Position numbers and translations under genes: made by a program. A stretch of 64,000 nt of DNA from Ianthella basta (taxonomy: Eukaryota; Porifera; Demospongiae; Verongiida; Ianthellidae): positions 10,212,256 through 10,276,255 of the forward strand of contig OZ025871.1 of NCBI GenBank assembly GCA_964019415.1, read 5' to 3'. Shown in pieces: positions 1 through 12,300 of the stretch; positions within the stretch are counted from its first letter, which is position 1; each line of letters begins with the position of its first letter. The notes beneath the pieces are model-generated. The model did no database searches. It was not told the DNA's origin and saw only the letters and a program-made list of their open reading frames with translations.

Positions 1-3000
1 AGAGTTTGTGTCCACTATTAGACAAAATCAACCTGATTTGGGCATCACTGACGAGGATGTGCTGTGTGTGAGGATAGCTGGGCTCTGTCATGACCTTGGT
101 AAGTGTGTGGTGGTAGATAGTTTACAAATGTTGTAGGATGACTGTCAGAGTGAGACACATTGCTGGTTGTACTTACACGCATAACACACAGCCTTAAGTG
201 ATTAATTGTCTTGTTTGTTGTGCATACATAAATACATATGTAGGACATGGTCCCTTCTCACATCTGTTTGATGATATCTTTATTCCGCAAATGCGCGATC
301 CAGGAAAGAAATGGAAGGTTGAAACTCCTGGTGGCATGCCAACTTGATCCCCTCCCCATGCATACACACATGCACTGATATCCACACTGTTTTATCACAC
401 ATACGTAATTAATGCAATGATTCCATTTTGATATTTTTATTATTTGAATTTTGCTATACAGCATGAGATGGCATCTGTGGATATGTTGAAGCACCTGATC
501 AAAGCCAACAAGCTTCAAGATGAGTTCATATTCTATGGGCTGAATCCAGATCCAGAAGGAGTGGACCTTACTCTCATTGCAGGTCTAATTAAAGGATGGA
601 GTGGGGAAGTAAGCCAGTGGGAATCACGTTGACAGGTTGCAGGAGGCATGACAACGTACAATTCACCTGCATTTCTCACCCTTCAGGGGGAGTTCCCTTA
701 CAAAAGAAATCATGCAGGCAAAATAGAAGAGGCAAAACGTAATATGAGTTTCATTTTTGAGGTACAAAGCGAATAAATGAAACTGTTTTGTTCAATAATC
801 TAATCCCATCTTGTTTCACATAATTAATAAGAAGCACAATTATGCCACACATGTTGGTGTTGTGCTTGCTCACAAATTAAATCAATAATTGCTCTATACT
901 TTTAATCAACCCTGACAGATTGTGGCCAACAAGGTGAATGGCATTGATGTTGACAAATGGGACTACTTTGCTCGTGACTGTCAACACCTGGGCATCAGCA
1001 TGAATTTTAACCACAAGCGTTATATGGCTTTTGCCCGTGTCATAATGGTTGACATCAATGATGAGAATCAAAGGCACATTTGTATGCGTGATAAGGCAAG
1101 TGGCACTTCCACGGCTCAAAAGACAGGATTAAGTTGGTTGGTTTAGGAACTCAGAATTACTAGTTATATAGGAGTGTGAGGATATGTCCAGTACAGTGCA
1201 TGTTCCATTATAGCTGTGCACTAGCCTCATTCCCAGGCCTTCAGTGAAAAATGAAGGCCTGATAAACAGTATTTACATGCATAATAGAAATTAGATGTCA
1301 CATGAAATGAAATCAAAATTGTATATTATGCGTCAAGCAACACTCTAGCGCCTCGTACCAGGCGTTTGCAGCCATGGTCCACCCGGGTAAAAACGAAACA
1401 AACTTTCCTTCACCCCCTTCTAAGGCCTGGACACAAGGCTATGTGCACTCTAGCCTCATACCCTTTGAATCTTGTCTCTCCCAGGCCTGAATACAGACTA
1501 CATGTGCATGCACTACAAGTAAGCATTATATGGCTGCATGAAGTGATGGCTTTGAAATCTGCTAGAGGCACCAGAGTTTGCCGGCTGTGCATAAGTTTAG
1601 ATGTCAAAGCTACCGGCCTATTCGCTCTTATGTACTCATCGTGAAACAGAGGAATACTCGAATATCCTAATTTAACCGAAAGTCAATAATTAAGCCTTGG
1701 AAGGCTTGGGTATGAGGCTATGATGAGTGCATGATACTGTATTCATTATTGTATTATATAATTATGGGAGACTATGTTTTGTTTACAGGACATGACTTAC
1801 CTGTATGACATGTTCCACATTCGAAATGCCCTACACCAGAGAGCCATCCAGCACAAGACAGCTATTGCCGTTGAGTACATGTGAGTACTGGTGTGTGACA
1901 CTGCGTATGTAATTATTTCTAACCTGAAAGCTTTGAGTGTCTTTGCTGTTATAGGTTGAGTGATGTTCTTACCAAAGCAAATGCACATGTGACATTTGAA
2001 GGAGAGAAAGGGTATGTGTTATTTGAGGAGTGAATGAACAATTTTGAATTAACACTCTTACTTTGACATGTCACTGTACTAGCCTGTATTCCCTGTAGTA
2101 ATAGATTGCCTATTGCTGGGTGTATTGATGACATGGTGGCCTACTCCCAACTGAATGACAGTGTGATTGAACACATCAGGGCTTGGCCTAGTCAATCACC
2201 AGAACTCAGTCAGGCCAAGGACCTCCTTACTCGACTGGAGAAGAGGCAGCTTTATAAATTCATTGGACAGTCTGGACCCATTGAAAATACTAATAAAGTG
2301 CTGCTGAAGGTATGCGACGAGTTACTGTAGTACTGTATATACAGATGCACATGTGTGTGCATTAACTGTGTGCATGTATAAGTATATTATGTATATGATA
2401 CTTTATTTGCCGTTGCTAGGTGGTGGCTATGTTTATTGAGTGACTATAAAAGTGCTACTTGCAGTGAGAGGTGACAATTTGTTATCAGACAGCGATTATA
2501 TCTTATTGGAGAGCGATTATATCTTATAGGAGAGCGATTATATCTTATTGTAGAGCAAGAATATCTAATTGGGTTCAGTGTGATTCAATCAATAGCAACA
2601 ACACTTCACATGCAAGTGCTTGCATTCAGATCAAAACACAAGCATACAGTAACTCTTCACTACCCAACCATAAATATGGTTGGGTTTTGAATATCTGTGG
2701 TGCCACTGTAGTTCAGTCATGGAAAAGGGCGCAAAAAGCTTAAGCTTCATCCTATTGGAAGCGCTGGGCAAACTGATTACTGCTCTTCTACCGTACTGCT
2801 GTCTATTCGATGAATTTGTGCGTTAATGGGTGGCCGATTCTTCCGCACGAGAGGACCCGGTCGGAAAGACATCTTAAGTATACGTAGCTAGCCAGCTAGC
2901 TACCAAACGAACATAGAGTCTCAGATCATGGTTAGTTCCGATGCAGCTGATCGCTGATCCATCGTGCTGTCCCACCGTCAGATTACTCTGAGCCAGCTTG

Positions 3001-6000
3001 GCTCCCTCCGTCTCCAATGCCGTTGGGCGCACCTTCCGCTGACCACGATTCCCCAGCCAAGTCTTGTTGGCGCCTTCGATCGCGTTGCAGGAGCGGGGCA
3101 AGAAGTCTCCTTCGTAGAGAAAGAGGTTTCCGGAGGTGTAGCGTGCCGACGTTTCTGCCTGACTTGCTTGGCTCCTCATTAGCTAGCTCTCGTAATGAAT
3201 AAAAATGCATTGGATTCGCCCGTGCTCCTTTAATACTTTCCTTATTTGGCAAGAAACCAATTAACATTCGCCCATGCTTCCCTTTGTTCGGCAAATAAAT
3301 CACTTATAACACCTCCTTTTCGGGATGTCGCTCAAGGAGGTGTTAAAACTAATACGTAATGTGTGTGTGTGTGTGTGCATGTGTGTCCATGAGAGTGAAA
3401 GTGAAAGGAAGCAGGCTAGATACCACAGTCTTAAGGGAGACTTGCTGAATAACAGATGGAGATGCTATTTCTTGCCAGTACAATTTGGAGCCAGTGAAAT
3501 TGTGGATGAGAGGAGTTTCACTCCTCTACCTGTTCTCTGCAAGGCCTTAACGAGAGTCATTTGTAACTCACTGTTGGTTACAATTATATGAAGTTAAAAA
3601 AGAGTGTGTGTGTGTGTCTGTGTGTGTGAGCATGTGTCCTGTATGATTAAGCACATCTTAAGTTTCTGTGATGTAGAGTGAGGAGGTTCTTGCTAAGGAG
3701 ATAGCTGGCAAGATGGAAGACTTTAAAGCAGAAGATCTTCTTGTATATGTAGGTGATATTCAATCTTGTATAATTATACTCTTATTCACACAGTATGTTG
3801 CTTGGTTTTATCTAGTGCTTACCTTCAATCACCAGGTGGTCAGATTTGACTATGGTTACAGAGATGCAGACCCATTAGATCGCATGTATTTTTACAGGAA
3901 GAGCAACCCAGATGTCGTTGCTATGAAGTTAGGGAAGGAACAAGTGTCTCTCATGCTGCCTACAGTCTTCTGTGAGATGAATGTTAGAGTTTACTGCAAG
4001 AGGCAGTGCCATGAAGAGTGCTGTAAAGCAATTGAGCGGTGAGTCCAGGTATAAAAATGCAGATAGCAATTATGTAATAATTAGACCACTTATGGCAGAG
4101 CATTAAGCTGTTTAATCTTAGTGCTTGGGGATGACCAATAAAGGACAAGGTTACATGCACAAGTCGAAGATGAGTGCATTACACAACCACGACTTTTAGG
4201 GGTTATCCAAGAGCGCAAAATTTTAACAGGGCAACACCTGACAAAGTGGTCTAAATGTTTTTTATGCTGATCAACTGACATCTGTCCAATGACGTTTAGA
4301 GGCACTATGTTCGAACATAATATTATTGTTTGTTACGATATTATTTGCTCACTTCAGTGGAAGAGAGACGTAGGGCTACCTCAAATTGTAGTCCAACAGA
4401 TTAATAAGAATCAACGGTAGCTGCTGGCTCTTCATTACGGTATCGTGCATTTTCCTTTCTGTGGGTATCATGTCAACAAGGAGTTGTGGAGCCCCATTGG
4501 AGAGTACTTTATGTGCTTCATAATGCAAGGAAACATTCATCCAGGAATGCCAAGCTGTGACCAGTTCTACTCATTTTAGCTAGTAACTTCAACGTCAAAC
4601 AGCACCTCCAAAGCAGCATTTCTACATTAGGTGTGATTACCTTTGCTAGGTATTCTATATTACGAGGTGTATTGCAAATCCAGGTAACTATTGTGAAAAT
4701 TACAAGTCTATATATAATATATAATACAGTCATGACTTTAGAGTCACCCAGGAATACAAACTTTTGGGCATATCAAGTCATGACCATGGAAAGTTAATGT
4801 ATTACATATTAATTTGGTTGCTTTCTTTCCCAACTCTGCTGAAATCATATATAATTTGTACAGGAGCTTCCAGGATTGGTGTGAAGATAATAACTTTGCA
4901 CTTGCACAGGTAAGTATCAATTCAAATTGTGTATATAATTATTATGTATACTTTCATAATGCTGGTGTTTATCACTGGGATATACATAGATGCATACCAC
5001 AACCTTGCATGATAATTTATAAGTTATAACACCTTCTTGAGGGATGTCGCTGATTCATAAGCACTCCACCCTCGGGCGCTTTGTGCCCTCGGGCCTCGTG
5101 CTTATAAATAAGCGACATTCTGAAAAGGAGGTGTTATAAGTAATTATTTGCCAAACAAAGGGAAGCGTGAGTGAATATTAATTGGTTTCTTGCCAAATAA
5201 GGAAAGCGCTTGGGAGATGCAGACAGATCCACTGCAGCATTATCAAAGAGTACGATAGTACTCTCTATGTAGGGATGGTACAGGGTGTTTCGAATTCACA
5301 ATACATTGGCATAGGGACAAAATCGTGAAAAGCGTCGAAAACCGCCAAACCGAGGTTTTGTAGGGCTAAATATGAAATATTCATACACTAAACTGATCTG
5401 TAAGGCAAGCGAACGTGGTCTGTCAGCGAGAAAATGACACTTGAAAAAAACATCCATTTTGTCTTCATATTCTTCATCTTCTTCTTCGCCAGCTGTAACT
5501 GACGATCAGAATTAGCTATCAAACTAATTTTAAGACGAAACTACTGCAAATTAACTGAATTGTATTCTTTCGAAGTATAGGGTCCGAAAGCGTATTGTTC
5601 ACACACTGGGGTTTCCGAGTCTTTTGGAAGACGTTGCTCCGTGGAAGATGCCATTTTATGAGGACGTTGAGGAATGGCAGTTTTCCACTTATTGTCCCTG
5701 CAGATTCTGTCCAAAAGCCAACCAACACCATCAGGAGGCCATTTGAGGTGTATGCGAGACAAGGGCTTAGGCCGAAGTTAGCTAGCGCATAGTTTCAAAG
5801 ATCATCCGTGGACGTGTGTATCCCACCATTTTTAATTAGTACTCAGCTAACTTCAGGTCACTGTTTCTAAGCTCTTAGGTGGGCTGGTGCAGAAGCTAGG
5901 AGATAGCTGACACCTCGAGCTCCAGGATTACGGAAATAAGGTCCTATACTGTAACCTGAATGGATGTCCTCTAGTGGCACTTAGCATGTGCAGCTTGCAC

Positions 6001-8421
6001 ACCATAAAAAGTACAGAAACTAGAAATAATAAAATTTTTCTACAAATATAGCAAGGATGAAGGGATGGCACAAAAAGTACATAAACAAGTAAAGGCTGTT
6101 ACACAGTGGAGCATTAACCATCGTCCCTACATTCAAGGGTGTGTCCTATAAGGTGCGACATTCTTGCATGTAGGGACCATGGTTAATGCTCCACTGTGAA
6201 ACAGTTTTTACTTGTTTCAGTACCTTTTGTGCCATCCCTACATCCTTGCTATTTTTGTAGAAAATTTTTATTATTTCTAGTTATTATTGTTTATGCAGAA
6301 GAGCTAGCGTGGAGGCAGCAAACCGGCGTGCAGGCAGAAATGTCCATATGCTACCGCTTGGAAACCTCTTCTTCTGTGAAGGAGACAAACCGGTAGGCAG
6401 GAACATCCGTACGCTACCCCTTGGAAACCTCTTCCTCAAGAAGGAGACATCTTACCCATCTCCTGCAATGCGATTGAAGGCGCCAACTGTGACCAAAACT
6501 TGGCTGGTAAATTGTGCCTTGGCGGAAGATGCACCCGACCACATTGGAACCACGGTGGGAGCCAAGTCAGCTCAGAGGAATCTGACCGTGGGACAGCACA
6601 ATGGATTGGTAATCAGCTGCAGCGAAATTGGCCTTAATCTGAGTCTTTATATTCTTTCTGTAGCTAGCTAGCTACCTGAGATGTCAATTGGTACGTCCTC
6701 TCGCTGAATAACCTTTTACACACATTTTGCGGAGTTGACAATAATTTCTATGTTGCTTCGTTACCTGCAATATCTACACTACACTACCTAACCATAAAAG
6801 TTGAGTAGTGTAGTGTTGATCTGAATGTATTGTGCACTTCAAAACATGATATATAGCTACTATCAATCCAACGAGACATGCATACACAGTGCATTCATCC
6901 AACCCTTTGTTCCCAAACTTGGGTAGTCATTAGAATAAGGACTGTGATGTCATTGTTGTGTACAGGCAACAGCAGATATTCACACCAAGAATTAGATATA
7001 GTCACCTTGGCACAACAAGTAGCAGATAATATATAGGCAACCAATAAACATAGAAACCACCTAGCAACGGCAAATAAGTACATCATATATACATGTGCAC
7101 TGCCTACGGGGCCTTCACAATGTACATATTAGTTATGACACCCCCAAGAGGGATGTGGCTGATTTTAAGCACAAGGCACGAAGGTGCAAAGTACCTGAGT
7201 GTGGAATGTTTATCAATCAGTCACATCCTCACTGGGGGTGTCATTAGTGATTTATTTGCCGAAAAAGGGACGGTGGGCAAATGTTAATTGCTTTTTTGCC
7301 AAATGAGGAAAGCGCTAGGAAAACACAAGCGAATCCATTGCAGCACTTATTGTTTAGGAGAGCTAGCACAGAGTTAAGCGAACCAGGCAGGGATGGATGT
7401 ATCCTATGCCTCTCAGGAAACCTGCTCATCTTCATAGGATACATCTTGTTCATCTCCTGAAACGTGATTTGAGATGATAACTAGACATGGCTGGTGAATT
7501 GTGCATCATCAGAGGGTGCACCTGGCGGCATTGGAGGCAGACAGACCCGAGTTGGCGCAGAGGACCCTGACTGTGGGCCAGCACGATGGATTGGTGATCA
7601 GCTGCAGCAGAGTTGACGGTAACCTCTATGTTGCTTCTTTACCTGCGATATCTATATATTGGCCCACTCGCTACCTTCTGGTGCAGAAGAATTGGCCACC
7701 TTAAAGCACACAGGTTTTCATCAGCTGCAGTACAGTAGAACAGCAGAGAGTGGTTTTCCGAGTGCCTCGAACAGGATGAGGTTGTTTGTGCCCTTTTACA
7801 TGGCTGAAACTACAGCAGCATTATAGATATAATACACTACCCAACCATAACTGTTGAGTACTGTAGTGTTGGTTTGCATGTATGGTTGTGTAATTCAAGA
7901 CATGATATACCCAATGATCACGAGGCATGCAGGCAGTGCATTCATGCAGTGTGTGCATGCCTCATCGGGTATATAAAATGTTCTCAAGTATTGGGCAGTT
8001 GTTACCTAGGATATGGACTGTGCTACATCATAGTCGTGTACAGGTAATTAACAGCTACCCACAGTACACCTTGGGATGTGAAGTCAGCAGTGTACAATTA
8101 GATATACACACCAAAAATTAGATCTAGTCACCTTGGCATAACATGTAGCAGTTGTATTGGCACCCAATAAACATAGCAATCACCTATTAATGGTAAATAT
8201 TTGTAATTGTAGGAAGTGTATTTAGTCACCATCGTGCACATGTACTGTTGTGGAGTATATGGTATTGCACATAGTTATTGTATTGATTGCGACAGCTATG
8301 GGTGTACATGTGTTTCTATATATTATATATGCAGCCCACTCCTGTAAAAAATGAGAGGAATGCACAGGGACCTCCACAGAAAAAAGTGGAAGAAGTGAAA
8401 AGGAATGTAAAATTTACATAG
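1..8421 (+). CDS. SAMHD1: SAMHD1-like dNTP triphosphohydrolase, copy A (5' partial)
   Basis: Family role: SAMHD1 cleaves dNTPs to deoxynucleoside plus triphosphate and limits the dNTP pool. The spliced coding exons I read are 1-98, 244-317, 462-608, 687-761, 919-1095, 1789-1880, 1955-2011, 2099-2309, 3677-3748, 3836-4038, 4864-4909 and 8335-8421 (TAG). They join in one frame giving 445 residues; the SAM domain and start lie left of the window. Visible hallmarks are the His-Asp pair in LCHDLG (about 82-98) continuing into [11 protein letters not shown], the block [12 protein letters not shown] with the third metal Asp at 976-978, and [30 protein letters not shown] and RVYCKRQ, all at the expected spacing for animal SAMHD1. 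One donor (1096-1097) is GC. The last intron (3.4 kb) is filled with repeats. The C-terminus is Lys/Glu-rich. Family call is secure; exon edges are read by eye. Confidence 0.9.
1223..1723. mobile_element. TIR foldback element in SAMHD1-A intron 5
   Basis: The two ends are inverted copies of about 20 bp starting TAGCCTCATNCCCARGCCTT (1223 onward, and the complement ending at 1723). The interior has no credible gene. This looks like a non-autonomous DNA transposon; I could not define a target-site duplication. A short inner inverted pair (AGGCCTTCA...TGAAGGCCT) lies at 1236-1260. Confidence 0.55.
2395..3345 (-). mobile_element. Composite repeat C, copy 1 (reverse orientation)
   Basis: This is the reverse-strand version of a roughly 1 kb repeat seen again at 5024-7095 and 7131-8210. 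Reading the minus strand from 3345 it shows a small hairpin arm with AACACCTCC, then a stretch with TTTGCCAAATAAGGAAAG character, then a segment whose chance frame contains LTVGQHDG, a CCAACCATA motif near 2665-2690, and an end with CACCTAGCAACGG near 2420-2395. The open frames in it (2874-3179 and others) are shared by all copies only as repeat sequence, so I do not call them genes. Confidence 0.6.
2491..2574. repeat. 21 bp tandem repeat, 3 good copies plus 1 degenerate
   Basis: The unit AGCGATTATATCTTATTGGAG starts at 2491, 2512 and 2533 with one or two changes, followed by a decayed unit at 2554. It lies in the intron between exons 2099-2309 and 3677-3748 of SAMHD1-A. Confidence 0.85.
3358..3640. 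repeat. Short GT-rich tracts in SAMHD1-A intron 8
   Basis: Two short (GT)n tracts at about 3360-3385 and 3604-3635 flank about 220 bp without recognisable features. The next coding exon begins at 3677. Confidence 0.6.
4039..4863. other. SAMHD1-A intron 10, nothing recognised
   Basis: Between the donor at 4039 and the acceptor ending at 4863 I see AT-rich intronic DNA with no coherent frame, repeat unit or RNA gene. Confidence 0.5.
5024..7095 (+). mobile_element. Composite repeat C, copy 2, split by a nested B element
   Basis: It opens with a foldback at 5024-5141 whose arms read TTATAACACC...GGTGTTATAA. It continues with ATTTGCCAAACAAAGG and TTGCCAAATAAGGAAAGCGC to about 5246, is interrupted by element B (5247-6283), and resumes at 6284 with the LTVGQHNG segment (6570-6620), CTAACCATAAAAG (6786) and CACCTAGCAACGGC (7058-7071). 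Joining across B restores the order seen in the uninterrupted copy at 7131-8210, which is the evidence for nesting. All of it lies in the last intron of SAMHD1-A. Confidence 0.6.
5247..6283 (+). mobile_element. Element B, copy 1 (nested in repeat C)
   Basis: It starts with a perfect 7 bp stem hairpin (5247-5264, loop GATA), then CTATGTAGGGATGG. It contains the GAGCTCCAGGATTACGG block (5918-5934) and ends with a long foldback (about 6010-6283) whose arms share TAGGGATGGCA, ACAAGTAAAGGCTGTTACACAGTGGAGCATTAACCAT-type sequence, finishing TTATTATTTCTAG. Related copies are at 22870-23435, 49485-50000 (partial), 60286-61275 and 63940-64000. No transposase frame is visible, so it is non-autonomous; the superfamily is unknown. 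Confidence 0.6.
7131..8210 (+). mobile_element. Composite repeat C, copy 3 (uninterrupted)
   Basis: The foldback at 7131-7250 (GACACCCCCAAGAGGGATGTGGCTG and its inverted partner) is followed by TTTGCCAAATGAGGAAAGCGC (7294-7314), the [13 protein letters not shown] segment (about 7568-7610), CCCAACCATAACTGTTG (7838-7854) and CACCTTGGCATAACATGTAGC...CCAATAAACATAGC (8130-8180). The order matches copies 1 and 2. The 67-codon frame at 7501-7704 is repeat sequence, not a gene. Confidence 0.6.
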
Positions 8422-9157
8422 GAATGGTGCTGACAACAGTTGACAACAAAGTATATAGTATTTAGTTGTGGACAGCTCTATATTTTGCATAACTATATAT
8501 AGTAACTACTAATTATATTTTATATGGTTTATAGTACTGCATACACGATTGTAGAGAGTTTGCAGGAGTGTATATCTACCTGCACACATCAAATGGCAAT
8601 GAGTAACATTATAACAAACTTGATATGAATGTGGTTGTGAGAGTACCAGGTAGCAAAATGATGACACCATGCAAAAGTTACAGAGATAACATGATCCAGG
8701 AAGAGAGAGGACCACTGAAGGTAAAGTACACGCATAATACTACCCTGTAGATTTGCGCTACACATCCACATAAGTTGTTTACTGGAAGGCTACATAAGTA
8801 CAGGGCAGTACTCCATTATGGCCATTTCGATTAGGTTGAAACATTTCAGCCTGTGGCACACTGTTTGTGCTTAGATTATGAACTGGACCAATTAATTTTG
8901 AATTAACATGCCACTAAATTTGTTATAATGCAATATTATACAGTTCAGCATTTGTGACATGTTGTAACAAGTGTCGACTAACAAGGATTGATGTACACAC
9001 ACTTTTGAATCAGTATATACAGGGCCCGTAATCTGAACAATTAGATTCTCATTATTCCTGAACGCCTGTTACTGCTTGGCCAAAAAGAATGGGGTCCAAC
9101 GGAACGAAAAGTATGTGTGTTTGTTGACATGAAATTGAATGTTTGTTGAAGTATTAG
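8422..9157. other. SAMHD1-A 3' flank up to the retrotransposon
   Basis: After the TAG at 8419-8421 there is AT-rich DNA with no second gene. I could not identify a convincing AATAAA signal close to the stop. The Ty3/gypsy left repeat begins at 9158, preceded by its target duplicate ATTAG (9153-9157). Confidence 0.5.
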
Positions 9158-9336
9158 TGTGATAACTGACCAGTTCATGCACATGCAAACACGATGCAAC
9201 ACGATTCAAGGACGCTCACCGCGTGGCAGGAGAACTCAATGAACAACAAGTTACACACAGGATCAAGAGGCATGCACACGTGCACCCTACATCACATGAT
9301 GCATTAAATAATAACACATACAAGCAAGTCACTACA
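9158..9336 (-). repeat. 3' LTR of the Ty3/gypsy element
   Basis: This is the 179 bp repeat identical to 13334-13512. It lies downstream of the pol stop (9372-9374) and next to the polypurine tract on the minus strand. Confidence 0.95.
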
Positions 9337-9371
9337 TCCCTCCCCTTCTAGTTTAAACCAGTCCAAACTAG

Positions 9372-12300
9372 TTAATCAGTGTCAAACCCCCAACGGTTGG
9401 GTGGTCTACGTTGACGTGTAGAACGACGCGCTGGACGTTGACTTGACGCTGGTTCCGGGTCAGTGTCACTGTTCTCTGCAACTGTCGATGGCAGAGGATC
9501 AGGAGCAGTTGCACTGTCATTAGTACTGTCAGTCACTGGTGCAAACGGAAAAGAATCATCTACCCCAGGAACTTCTGCTGAGGCTGTACGTTCTCGCAGG
9601 TGATCGACATGTCTACGCACTGTGATGCCATTTCCCAATTTCACTGAATAGGAAACCGGACCACGAACCTGAACAACCACTCCAGGGAGCCACACCTGTC
9701 CCGGACGGAAATTGCGGGCATAAACAAGATCTTCTTCGTGGAACACACGCTCTTTGGCATGGCGATCGTGGTTTCCCTTCTGCTGCTCCTGGTGACTAGA
9801 TACCCTAGACCGGATGTCTGGGTGCAGCAGATCCAATGGAGATCTGAGTGGTCTTCCAAATAAAAGCTCTGCTGGCGACACTCCTGTTACAGACTGGGGT
9901 GTCAGGCGGTACATGAAAAGGAACCGTGCGAGACGCGTTTCCAATGAACCATCTGTAAGCTTCTTCATTCCCTCCTTAAAGGTTTGCACGGATCGTTCTG
10001 CTAACCCATTAGAGGCTGGATGGTACGGAGATGATGTCACATGGCGAATAGCATTACGCTTACAGAATTCCTCAAACTCGGTGCTGGTGAATGTGGTTCC
10101 ATTGTCAGTCACGAGAACCTCTGGTAAACCCAACATGGCGAAAGTACTACGCATCTTCTCGATGGTGACTTGCGAAGTAGCTGAGTTGGTCATGTGGATG
10201 TCCAACCACTTGGTATGCGCGTCTACCAAGATCAGGAACATTCTGCCCATGAAAGGTCCAGCGTAATCAGCATGGACTCTTGACCAAGGTCGTTGTGGCC
10301 ATTCCCAAGGGTGTAAAGGAGCAGGTTGAGGGTTGTGGCGTGTGGACTGGCAGGCTGTGCAGGATTTCACCATCTTCTCTATCTCTGCATCCAGACCTGG
10401 CCACCACACGTGCTGACGGGCAAGGCTCTTCATCCTTGATACCCCAGGGTGGGCTTCATGTAGCTCTAACATGACCTTCTCTCGGACTTGGGGAGGAACA
10501 ACAACTCTACCACCCCACAACAGGCAACCATCATGTAGGCTGAGCTCCTCTCTCCTTCTCCAATAGGGCTTCAACTCCTCCAGCTCCTGGTCCATCTGGT
10601 TTGGCCAACCATACTGTACGAAGCGTTTCACTTGGGCCAGAACTGGGTGACGGTCTGTCATTTGCCGGATTTGTGCTACGGAGACTGGCCCCATGGAAAG
10701 ATGTTCCATGAGCTGGATGGTCTCTGGTGGAGTAGGAACTTGGGATGGTGTCGTTGGCAAGGGCAACCGACTGAGGGCATCTGCGTTGCAGTGCTTCTCC
10801 CCTGCCTTGTACGCTATTTTGTAGTCGTACGCCCCAAGCAACAGTGCCCAACGCTGCAACCTGGCTGAAGCCATTGCAGGAGTGGCTTTGGATGGGCTCA
10901 AGAGATGCATCAATGGTCTATGATCTGACACAATGGTGAAGGAACGTCCATAGATGTACTGATGGAAGTGTTTAACACCAAAAATGATGGCCAGCGCCTC
11001 CTTGTCCAATTGTGAGTACTGTTTCTCCGCAGAAGCGAGTGTTCTAGAGGCGAACGCGATGGGCCTCTCAGATCCGTCATCCATTAGATGAGAAAGAACA
11101 GCTCCGACCCCGTATGGTGAAGCATCACATGCCAACAACAGTGGCTTGTTCCCATCAAAGTGGACGAGGAGGTTGGGAGAATCTATGAGTTCCTTTACCT
11201 GGTCTAAGGCTGCCTGCTGCTCACGTCCCCACTTCCATGGCATTCCCTGTTGCAAGAGTTGATGAAGAGGGGTGAGGATGGTAGCCACATCAGGCAGGAA
11301 CTTCCTGTAGTAGTTGACCAGACCAAGCAGGGATCTTAACTCGGTCAGGTTCTGGGGAGCAGGAGCATTGACAATGGCAGCCACCTTGCTGGCTGATGGC
11401 TCCAAGCCATCCGAGCTGATTCCGTGTCCCAGATACTCGACCCTTGGTAGCAGAAAGGCGCACTTCTCCTTCTTCAGCTTCATCCCGGAGGTCTCCAGTC
11501 GTTGCAAGACTGCACTGAGGTTGCAAAAATGTTCCTCATCAGATGTACCAGTGACCAGGATGTCGTCCAGGTAGGTACACACGCCAGGCAAACCTTGCAG
11601 CAATGTCTCCATTAGCCGCTGGAAGATAGCAGGGGCGGAGGCAACCCCAAAGGGCAAACGCTGGTAACGGAACAGGCCTCTGTGTGTGTTCACTGTGACG
11701 TACTGCTGAGATGTTTCCTCCAGGCGCACCTGAAGGTACGCATGAGATAAATCCAGCTTAGTGAAGGATTTCCCTCCGGCCAGAGATGCAAGGAGGTCTT
11801 CGATGCGTGGTAATGGATACACCTCCAGTTTCGCTGCTTTGTTCACTGTCAGCTTGTAGTCGCCGCAAATTCTGACTGTTCCGTCCCTCTTGACTACTGG
11901 CACAATTGGTGCAGCCCAATCAGAGAACTGGACTGGTGTGATGACTCCCTGCTTCTCCAACCTGTCTAGCTCTGCTTCAACCTTCTGCCGCAATGCGAAA
12001 GGTACAGAACGAGCTTTGTAAAAGGCTGGCTGGGCTTGTGCATCGACAAAGAGCTTGGCTTCTACTCCCTTGAGCATCCCAAGGCCTGGCTCGAACACCT
12101 TCTCATGCTGCCGCAAAATGGATTCCAACGTATGCTGCACAGTAATGGAAAGGATCTCCTTCCAGTCAAGGCGCAATTTTGTGAGCCAGTCACGACCCAG
12201 GAGACTTGGACCACTCCCTGCAACCACAAGAAGTGGCAGGTGAGCTTCTTGATCATTGGTTCCAGCAGTGACCAATATGGATCCAAGCACTGCGATCTCT

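Noticed and set aside
2874-3303. Frames sharing LTVGQHDG-type sequence (also 6309-6671 and 7501-7704)
   Set aside because: They are three copies of repeat C inside SAMHD1-A introns. Frames differ in length and start, and no domain is recognised.
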